Positions 1 through 4,975 of a DNA stretch of 8,018 nucleotides are shown one piece after another. How positions within the stretch are numbered: position 1 is the stretch's first letter; every line of letters begins with the position of its first letter. Source of the stretch: an uncultured Bacilli bacterium (GTDB taxonomy: Bacteria > Bacillota_I > Bacilli_A > ML615J-28 > CAG-313). The stretch covers positions 1-8,018 of the forward strand of contig CAJGDR010000043.1 in the NCBI GenBank assembly GCA_904502205.1, written 5' to 3'. The notes beneath the pieces were generated by a model, which searched no databases, was not told where the DNA came from, and saw only the letters and a program-made list of their open reading frames with translations. The position numbers were made by a program, and so were the translations under genes.

Positions 1-141
1 ACAAGTTATTCTAATTTATCACTTTATTTAAGTTTTATACATATATTGTTTAATGTTGGATCTTGTGTTGGAGGTTTATTATTAATTAATCCTATAATTA
101 ATTTATCTTTTAAATGTACAAGAAAAAAAGACCTAATATAA
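1..141 (+). CDS. C-terminal end of a probable membrane protein (partial)
   Basis: This reading frame is open from the window edge for 46 codons and ends with TAA at 139-141. The other two + frames hit stops within about 30 bases, and 46 open codons is unlikely by chance in DNA this AT-rich. The peptide is hydrophobic with a glycine-containing stretch (VGSCVGGLLLINPIINL) and ends in a basic tail (KCTRKKDLI), as expected for the last membrane segment and cytoplasmic end of an integral membrane protein. It converges on the SPFH gene, and its stop codon lies inside the hairpin terminator at 128-153, which could serve both genes. The family cannot be named from so short a piece; a transporter or polysaccharide-type membrane protein would fit, but this is a guess. 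That it is coding at all is an inference. Confidence 0.45.
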   Translation, partial: TSYSNLSLYLSFIHILFNVGSCVGGLLLINPIINLSFKCTRKKDLI

Positions 142-153
142 ATATTAGGTCTT
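121..153 (-). terminator. Hairpin terminator of the SPFH-NfeD operon
   Basis: A 12-bp perfect inverted repeat (AAGACCTAATAT at 128-139 and its complement at 142-153) has a 2-base centre. On the - strand it is followed by a U-rich tail (121-127), the form of an intrinsic terminator just past the SPFH stop codon at 159-161. On the + strand the hairpin is followed by a less clean T-rich stretch (about 154-168), so it may also end the convergent partial gene. Confidence 0.85.
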
Positions 154-158
154 AATTA

Positions 159-1172
159 TTATTTTTTATCTTCAGATACTATTTCTTTTAAAGAAGCTGC
201 AACACCTGCAAGTCCTTGTAAGTTTGATGGAACGATAATCTTAGTTGATTGTCCGTTTGCCATAACACCTAAAGCATCATATGCTTTTAAAGTTAGCACT
301 CCTTCATCAACTTGAACTGCTTTAATCATTGCTAAACCTTCTGCTTGAGCTTTGTTAACTGCAAGAATAGATTGTGCTTGACCTTCTGCTTCTCTTATTA
401 AAGCTTCTTTTTTAGCTTCTGCTTTTAAAATTTCTGATGCTTTTTGAGCTTCAGCTTTTAAAATTTCAGATTCTTTTAAACCTTCAGCTTTAAGAATAGC
501 AGATCTCTTTTCCCCTTCAGCAAGTAGAATTGCTTCACGTCTTTCACGTTCAGCACGCATTTGTTTTTCCATTGCATCACGAATATCTTTTGGTGGCATA
601 ATATTTTTTACTTCAACACGAACAACCTTAATTCCCCATGGATCAGTTGCTTCATCTAGAATTGAACGCATTTTAGTGTTAACAATTTCTCTACTAGTTA
701 GTGCTTCATCTAAATCTAATTCACCCATAATATTACGAAGAGTAGTTGCTGTTAAATTGTCTAAAGCTTTAATTGGTTTAGAAACTCCATATACATATGC
801 TTTTGGATCTGTAATTTGGAAGTAAACAACAGCATCAATTTGCATTGTAACATTATCTTTAGTAATAACTGGTTGTGGATCAAAATCAATTACTTGTTCT
901 TTTAAATTAACAATACCAATTTTTCTAGGTGTATCTAATTTTGATACAGGAATAACTGGAGCAGAAACATCAACTGCAATTTTATCAAAGAATGGAATCA
1001 ACACATGAATACCTGTTCCCCATGTTGCATGGTGTCTTCCTAAACGTTCAACAACATATGCTTGTGTTTGAGGAACAATTTTAATATTTGAAATAATTAT
1101 AATTACAACAATAACTAATAATACAGCTAAACCGATTAATACGGCTTGCCCACTTGAAATAGCTAAAAACAT
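159..1172 (-). CDS. Stomatin-like SPFH/band 7 membrane protein (QmcA/paraslipin type)
   Basis: This 337-residue protein has one N-terminal membrane segment (about residues 10-29), then an SPFH/band 7 domain (about 30-200) with typical stretches such as VPQTQAYVVERLGR, DPWGIKVVRVEVKNI and MRAERERREA. A long Ala/Glu/Lys-rich coiled coil follows (about 200-285) and then a short hydrophobic C-terminal region. Proteins of this family form large membrane-associated oligomers or microdomains; the exact client is usually unknown. The coiled coil holds five 11-residue repeats (residues 214-268). The start is supported by an AGGAGGA ribosome binding site 6 bases upstream, which overlaps the stop codon of the preceding nfeD-like gene. 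It is the last gene of a three-gene operon, consistent with the known NfeD-SPFH pairing. Length and architecture are normal for the family. I give no gene symbol because qmcA, ybbK and others are used for different subgroups. Confidence 0.93.
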   Translation of the reverse strand: MFLAISSGQAVLIGLAVLLVIVVIIIISNIKIVPQTQAYVVERLGRHHATWGTGIHVLIPFFDKIAVDVSAPVIPVSKLDTPRKIGIVNLKEQVIDFDPQPVITKDNVTMQIDAVVYFQITDPKAYVYGVSKPIKALDNLTATTLRNIMGELDLDEALTSREIVNTKMRSILDEATDPWGIKVVRVEVKNIMPPKDIRDAMEKQMRAERERREAILLAEGEKRSAILKAEGLKESEILKAEAQKASEILKAEAKKEALIREAEGQAQSILAVNKAQAEGLAMIKAVQVDEGVLTLKAYDALGVMANGQSTKIIVPSNLQGLAGVAASLKEIVSEDKK

Positions 1173-1183
1173 ACTTAATCCTC

Positions 1184-1663
1184 CTATTTAATATCTATTT
1201 CTTCAATCAAATCAACGACTAATTTGTTGCCAACTATATCTTTAACAACAACTACTTCGCCTTCTTCAATCTTTTTATTATCAACTGAAACTGCTGTCCA
1301 GTATTGATAATCAATTTTAATTTCACCTTTTTCATCTGGTAAAATTGTTTTTGTTAATTTGCCTTTCATACCAATTAATTTATCAGCGTTTGTTTTTACT
1401 TCAGTATTTAACGTTAATTTTTTAGCAATAGGTCTTGTTGCTAAAACTAAAATGAATGTTATTACAGCAAATACAATCAATTGCCAATATATTTCCCATT
1501 TTAGAATTGCCCCAATAATACCACCTATCGCTCCAGCTGCAAACCAAATCGATACTAATTGTGCAGTTTGTTCTTCTAAAACTATTGCAAGAGCAATTAC
1601 AATAACCCAAATTACTATCATTGTAATTTGAGTTGAAGAATTAATACTTAATATATTAAGCAT
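1184..1663 (-). CDS. NfeD family membrane protein with C-terminal OB fold
   Basis: This 159-residue protein has three predicted membrane segments (about residues 13-29, 36-54 and 59-76), followed by a soluble beta-rich domain (about 93-153) of the NfeD OB-fold type. Recognisable points are IWFAAGAIGGIIGA in the second segment, G101 and G113, W122, the EEGEVVVVKDIVGNKLVV stretch and its G145. It is the short NfeD form that lacks the N-terminal serine protease domain. NfeD proteins are genetically linked to SPFH proteins and are thought to act with them in the membrane; the biochemical role is not settled. The start overlaps the end of the upstream gene by 8 bases and has a strong AAGGAGG 6 bases before it, suggesting translational coupling. 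The TAG stop is 11 bases before the SPFH start, within that gene's ribosome binding site. Confidence 0.9.
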   Translation of the reverse strand: MLNILSINSSTQITMIVIWVIVIALAIVLEEQTAQLVSIWFAAGAIGGIIGAILKWEIYWQLIVFAVITFILVLATRPIAKKLTLNTEVKTNADKLIGMKGKLTKTILPDEKGEIKIDYQYWTAVSVDNKKIEEGEVVVVKDIVGNKLVVDLIEEIDIK

Positions 1664-2039
1664 ACGTTCCCTCCTTTACATCAACGATTAACATTTTATC
1701 ACCCGTATTCCATTTAGCACTAAATTTATATGCCGGTTGTTTTGTAAAATCAAACTTATATATATATTTAAGTTCATCAATCATTTTCTTTCCGGTAATA
1801 CGACCATAACTTGGTTTTATGTGAATCTTATAAAGTCTGGATTTATCAATAGTATTTGATTCAGCTTCTTCTTTATTCACTTTTTTTATTACTATTTTAT
1901 TTTCATCTACATCAACGCCTATAGCAATAGCATATGCATCTACAAAATAATCCGCAGCTTTTTTACTTAATCTAATATTGTTATCATAAATTGTTACTGC
2001 GCCTAAAGAATCATCTTTTGTAATCCATTGTATTTTCAT
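1656..2039 (-). CDS. Unrecognised 127-residue protein, first gene of the NfeD-SPFH operon
   Basis: I do not recognise this protein with confidence. It has no signal peptide or membrane segment and is probably cytosolic. It reads as two short alpha/beta halves. The first (about residues 13-55) contains TIYDNNIRLSKKAADYF and a beta-like stretch IGVDVDENKIVIKKV; the second (about 69-123) contains LYKIHIKPSYGRITGKKMI and ends in a beta-like MLIVDVKEG. This layout faintly recalls small uncharacterised Bacillota and phage proteins that pair two such halves, but I cannot name a family. The start is well supported: AAGGAGGT lies 5 bases upstream and a consensus promoter (2060-2088) just before it. 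Its last codons carry the ribosome binding site of the nfeD gene and it overlaps that gene by 8 bases, so it is expressed with the NfeD-SPFH pair and may regulate or assist it. That role is inference. Confidence 0.8.
   Translation of the reverse strand: MKIQWITKDDSLGAVTIYDNNIRLSKKAADYFVDAYAIAIGVDVDENKIVIKKVNKEEAESNTIDKSRLYKIHIKPSYGRITGKKMIDELKYIYKFDFTKQPAYKFSAKWNTGDKMLIVDVKEGTYA
1670..1676 (-). promoter_or_regulatory. Strong ribosome binding site of the nfeD-like gene
   Basis: AAGGAGG on the - strand sits 6 bases before the nfeD ATG (1661-1663) and inside the last codons of the 127-residue gene. It fixes the nfeD start even though that start lies within the upstream reading frame, and fits translational coupling. 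Confidence 0.8.
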
Positions 2040-2059
2040 AAATACCTCCTTACATATAT

Positions 2060-2088
2060 ATTATATATTATCGATAAATGTTTGTCAA
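2060..2088 (-). promoter_or_regulatory. Consensus sigma-A promoter of the three-gene SPFH operon
   Basis: On the - strand, TTGACA (2083-2088) and TATAAT (2060-2065) are separated by exactly 17 bases, a perfect match to the housekeeping consensus in both boxes. The expected start of transcription is near 2053, leaving only about 14 bases of leader, nearly all of it the AAGGAGGT ribosome binding site of the 127-residue gene. Such a promoter suggests strong constitutive transcription unless a repressor acts. Confidence 0.9.
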
Positions 2089-2095
2089 CAAAAAA

Positions 2096-2122
2096 ATGTA
2101 TTTTAATGTATTTAATGTATTT
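2096..2122. repeat. Three ATGTATTT direct repeats between divergent promoters
   Basis: ATGTATTT occurs at 2096-2103, 2106-2113 and 2115-2122, with starts 10 and 9 bases apart, close to one helical turn. They lie between the -35 boxes of the two divergent promoters, just upstream of the operon promoter. They could be a regulator site or a bending element, or only low-complexity AT sequence. Confidence 0.4.
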
Positions 2123-2159
2123 TTATGATTCTAATTTTATTTTGATTTTATTTTTTTTC

Positions 2160-2188
2160 TTGAATTATTTGAAATAAAGTGATATAAT
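2160..2188 (+). promoter_or_regulatory. Extended -10 promoter of the 345-residue membrane protein gene
   Basis: TTGAAT (2160-2165) and TATAAT (2183-2188) are 17 bases apart, and the -10 box is preceded by TGA, giving an extended -10 (TGN-TATAAT). A T-rich stretch (about 2130-2158) upstream could act as an UP element. The expected transcription start is near 2195, about 19 bases before the ATG. Confidence 0.8.
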
Positions 2189-2213
2189 ACTTAATGAAAA
2201 AAAGAGGTGTATT

Positions 2214-3251
2214 ATGAAAATTAAAAAACTTATAATTTTGTTAATTGCCATACTTGCTCCTTTAACTATAACAACTTTAATCGGTTTATATGCTTATGGG
2301 ACAATTGGTGATTGGACAGGAAACCAAGAAAAGTACATTGATGAACTTTTCTACAAAGATCAAACAAATGAAAAATCAATTAGCAACTATTTAAAATTTA
2401 ACTCTGAAAAGTATAAAAATCATACAAATCAAGTTAAATTATATAAAGATTATAAATCATCAACTTTAGAAACTGTTGAACCAACTAATGGTGAATTTAG
2501 TGTTGGTGGCTTGAATTTTTCTTTATATACTATGTTAAGTCAAACAGAAGGAGCTACTTCATTCCACTATAACTTCTTCTTCCATTCAATTGATAATAAC
2601 ATTGTTAATCCAAATAATTTAGTTGTTATCTTTATTGAAGAAAACGATCAAAATTCAGTGGATAACTTAAAACTTGCGCTTGAACAATTTGAAAAAGAAT
2701 TTATTGAAGAAAATGAACCATCTGTATTTTCAGCTGGTACATCTAAATTAAATGCGAATGTTTTGTTCACTTCTGGTACTCCACTAAATGACGTAACAGG
2801 TAAAGGTGTACAAAAATCTGATGGAACTATTTCAACTCCTTATTTATATTCATCTGATTTCTTGCAATATCAATATGCTATAACAGATGAAGCTGGTGAT
2901 GAATTATCATCAGGTAAGAAATTTACTGATTTATCTTCTTGTTCTTTTGCTTTATTAGAAGTTAAATACGATAAAAACAACGAAGCTGATACAGTAAACA
3001 TTCTTACTACTGGACAAATCAATGGTATTGAAGGTACTGCTGAAGAATATATTAAAGCAAACCCTGATATGTTACAAGGTTACGGTTTAGATGGAGATAA
3101 AGCTTTAACTGCTGCTGGATATTTTAATTTTATTTGGCCTACAGTTTTATGGCAAACATCTATTGCAGCTGTTATTACTGGTATATTTGGATATTTATTC
3201 TATAAAACTTGGACTTTTGAAGACCCAAACAAAAAGAAAAACGTTAGATAA
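2214..3251 (+). CDS. Unrecognised protein with a membrane segment at each end and a large outer domain
   Basis: This 345-residue protein starts MKIKK, followed by a hydrophobic segment (about residues 6-28). A hydrophilic region of about 275 residues, rich in Asn, Ser, Thr, Glu and Lys, comes next, then a second membrane segment (about 304-330) and a basic tail (DPNKKKNVR). By the positive-inside rule both ends should be cytoplasmic and the middle outside the cell. There is no lipobox cysteine after the first segment, and only one cysteine (residue 243), so a disulfide-stabilised domain is unlikely. I see no catalytic motif and cannot name a family. AGAGGTG at 2203-2209 supports the start. 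The gene stands alone, with its own promoter and terminator, divergent from the SPFH operon and convergent with asnS. Codon use resembles its neighbours, so it is probably a resident, lineage-specific gene. Confidence 0.85.
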   Translation: MKIKKLIILLIAILAPLTITTLIGLYAYGTIGDWTGNQEKYIDELFYKDQTNEKSISNYLKFNSEKYKNHTNQVKLYKDYKSSTLETVEPTNGEFSVGGLNFSLYTMLSQTEGATSFHYNFFFHSIDNNIVNPNNLVVIFIEENDQNSVDNLKLALEQFEKEFIEENEPSVFSAGTSKLNANVLFTSGTPLNDVTGKGVQKSDGTISTPYLYSSDFLQYQYAITDEAGDELSSGKKFTDLSSCSFALLEVKYDKNNEADTVNILTTGQINGIEGTAEEYIKANPDMLQGYGLDGDKALTAAGYFNFIWPTVLWQTSIAAVITGIFGYLFYKTWTFEDPNKKKNVR

Positions 3252-3267
3252 TTTCTAACGTTTTTTT
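3237..3267. terminator. Bidirectional terminator between the 345-residue gene and asnS
   Basis: A 12-bp perfect stem, AAAAACGTTAGA (3237-3248) paired with 3254-3265, has a 5-base loop that includes most of the + strand TAA stop (3249-3251). On the + strand it runs into seven T's (3261-3267). On the - strand, reading out of asnS, it is followed by TTTTTCTTTTTG. It therefore has terminator form for both convergent genes. Confidence 0.88.
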
Positions 3268-3273
3268 CTTTTT

Positions 3274-4662
3274 CTAGAATTCACAGTTTCTTGGTGTTCT
3301 TGGGAATGGAATTACATCTCTGATGTTATCAACACCAGTAAGATACATAATTAATCTTTCAAAGCCCATTCCAAATCCTGAATGTACACATCCGCCGTAT
3401 CTTCTTGTATCTAAATACCAATCAATGCCGTCTTTGTCAACATGCATTTCTTCCATTCTTGCAAGAAGTTTTTCAAGATTTTCTTCACGTTGTGATCCAC
3501 CCATTAACTCACCAGCTTGTGGTACAACTAAATCTACTGCAGCAACTGTTTTTCCATCATCATTTAATTTCATATAATATGCTTTAATATCTTTTGGCCA
3601 ATTTGTAATAAATACTGGTCCATTAAAATATTCTGTAATATATCTTTCGTGTTCTTTTGCGATATCATCTTCATATGATGGTTCAAATTCCCATTTAACT
3701 TTAGCTTGTTTCAAAATATCTACTACATCATGATGTGTAATTCTTACAAAGTTACTATTTAATAAGTTTTCAATTTTACTTAATAATCCTTTTTCTACAA
3801 ACTTATCACAGAATTCCATTTCTTCTTTACAGTGTTCTAAAACATATTTAACAACAAATTTTAACATTTCTTCTTCAATATCCATTAGACCTGTTAAATC
3901 ACAAAATGCCATTTCAGGTTCAATCATCCAGAATTCATTAGCATGGATCTTTGTATTTGAGTTTTCAGTTCTAAATGTTGGACCAAAAGTATATATATCA
4001 GCAAAAGCCATTGCAAAAGTTTCACCTTGTAATTGACCTGAACCAGTAATAAATGCTTGTTTCCCAAATAAGTCTTTTGAGTAATCAACAGCACCGTCTT
4101 CAGTATAAGGTAAATCCTTCATACTTAAAGTAGTAATTTTAAACATTTGATCACTGCCTTCACAGTCCGCACAAGTGATTAATGGTGTATGTACATATAT
4201 ATAACCACGTTCTTGGAAATAAGTATGAATTGCATGTGCTGCAACACTTCTAATTCTAAACACAGCTGAGAATAAATTTGTTCTAGGTCTTAAATGAGCT
4301 ACTTCTCTTAAAAATTCTTTTGTGTGTCTTTTTGGCTGAATAGGGTAGTTTTCAGGGCAGTCCCCTAATAAGATTACACTTGTTGCGTGAACTTCTAATG
4401 GTTGCTTCATTTCGGGCGTTAAAACGACTTTCCCAACAACACAAACAGATACTCCAACACGATATTTTGAAATTTCTTCAAAATTAGTTAATGTGTTGTC
4501 ATATACAACTTGTAAATTTTCAAAGTATGATCCATCATTAATGTTTAAAAAACCAAATTGTGCTTGAGCTCTATTTGTTCTAACCCAACCGCAAATAGTT
4601 ACACTTTGTTCTTTAAAACTATCTTTTTCTTTAAATAGTTGTTTAATTCTAATTCTTTGCAT
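3274..4662 (-). CDS. asnS: Asparaginyl-tRNA synthetase
   Basis: This class IIb aminoacyl-tRNA synthetase joins asparagine to tRNA-Asn using ATP in the cytoplasm. The N-terminal OB-fold anticodon-binding domain (about residues 18-105) contains GWVRTNRAQAQFGFLNINDG. The catalytic core shows motif 1 around 153-173 (VHTPLITCADCEGSDQMF), motif 2 at about 226-237 (FGPTFRTENSNT) and motif 3 at about 429-440 (GFGMGFERLIMY). The diagnostic AsnRS ending DNIRDVIPFPRTPRN follows. At 462 residues, with the segment around 175-212 before motif 2, it resembles the longer E. coli-type AsnRS more than the roughly 430-residue Bacillus form; this is judged from memory of the families. The ATG has AGGAGG 6 bases upstream. 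The gene is transcribed alone behind a T-box leader, so expression should rise when tRNA-Asn is uncharged. The stop is TAG. Confidence 0.98.
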   Translation of the reverse strand: MQRIRIKQLFKEKDSFKEQSVTICGWVRTNRAQAQFGFLNINDGSYFENLQVVYDNTLTNFEEISKYRVGVSVCVVGKVVLTPEMKQPLEVHATSVILLGDCPENYPIQPKRHTKEFLREVAHLRPRTNLFSAVFRIRSVAAHAIHTYFQERGYIYVHTPLITCADCEGSDQMFKITTLSMKDLPYTEDGAVDYSKDLFGKQAFITGSGQLQGETFAMAFADIYTFGPTFRTENSNTKIHANEFWMIEPEMAFCDLTGLMDIEEEMLKFVVKYVLEHCKEEMEFCDKFVEKGLLSKIENLLNSNFVRITHHDVVDILKQAKVKWEFEPSYEDDIAKEHERYITEYFNGPVFITNWPKDIKAYYMKLNDDGKTVAAVDLVVPQAGELMGGSQREENLEKLLARMEEMHVDKDGIDWYLDTRRYGGCVHSGFGMGFERLIMYLTGVDNIRDVIPFPRTPRNCEF

Positions 4663-4675
4663 AAATCCTCCTAAT

Positions 4676-4707
4676 AAAAAAAGTCCTCTTTCTAATAGAA
4701 AAAGGAC
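4676..4707 (-). terminator. T-box regulated terminator in front of asnS
   Basis: GTCCTTTTTC (4698-4707) pairs with GAAAGAGGAC (4683-4692), giving 10 bp with one G-U pair, followed by seven T's (4676-4682). The same bases (4702-4708) are needed by the antiterminator, where AAGG and ACG of the T-box pair with CCTT and CGT around a TGGTAAC bulge. The two folds exclude each other. The asnS ribosome binding site follows directly. Confidence 0.93.
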
Positions 4708-4927
4708 GAAATAATATCCGTGTTACCACCTTAATTCACATATTATATATATGTGCACTCATTATCTGTTAACGCCAGCTACGGATAGTTCTACTAAGTA
4801 TACACTTTTCTTCTATCTCTCATAGGTGTTCTTTCTTAAACTCCTCACTTTAAGTTTCCACTATCCTTAAATCACTATGGTTGGTTTGTTTAATACTTTT
4901 CCTAATCAACGATTTATTATTAAATAC
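4676..4927 (-). ncRNA. T-box riboswitch leader of asnS, specifier AAC (Asn)
   Basis: The leader has a full T-box layout on the - strand. The lower part of Stem I pairs TAGG (4901-4904) with CCTA (4823-4826), next to a kink-turn-like GA region. The specifier loop has AGTA (4894-4897) on one side and GAAAGAACA (4827-4835) on the other. The upper stem pairs TTAAAC (4888-4893) with GTTTAA (4836-4841). A distal AGTGA (4872-4876) precedes the terminal hairpin TTTAAG/CTTAAA (4866-4871, 4849-4854). The specifier AAC (4828-4830), followed by A, is the Asn codon and matches the gene. A Stem III-like hairpin (CACATAT/ATATGTG) lies at 4737-4755. The T-box sequence AAGGTGGTAACACGG (4718-4732) leads into mutually exclusive antiterminator and terminator folds. 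Uncharged tRNA-Asn should stabilise the antiterminator and allow asnS transcription. The leader fills most of the 313-base gap between mnmE and asnS. Confidence 0.95.
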
Positions 4928-4933
4928 TATTAA

Positions 4934-4962
4934 AGTATATATTTTTATATTGTATTTGTCAA
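4934..4962 (-). promoter_or_regulatory. Sigma-A promoter of the asnS T-box transcript
   Basis: TTGACA (4957-4962) and TATACT (4934-4939) on the - strand are 17 bases apart. The expected start near 4927 lies just upstream of Stem I of the T-box. The -35 box begins only about 13 bases past the mnmE stop, and no hairpin terminator is visible between them, so mnmE transcripts may also run into the T-box. Confidence 0.88.
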
Positions 4963-4975
4963 GAAAAAATCTAAT

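Noticed and set aside
421..533. 33-base DNA repeats considered as a possible CRISPR-like or mobile repeat
   Set aside because: There are no unique spacers; the repeats are in frame and explained by the 11-residue coiled-coil repeats of the SPFH protein.
1359..1631. A 90-codon open frame on the + strand with hydrophobic content
   Set aside because: It lies wholly antisense to the nfeD-like gene; its hydrophobicity mirrors the membrane segments on the other strand and it has no ribosome binding site.
3323..3587. Two overlapping + strand open frames of 84 and 60 codons
   Set aside because: They are antisense to the conserved catalytic end of asnS and show no independent coding signs.
4663..4975. 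A leader peptide with Asn codons as an attenuator for asnS
   Set aside because: No open frame with a start and ribosome binding site precedes the terminator, and the T-box features explain the regulation fully.
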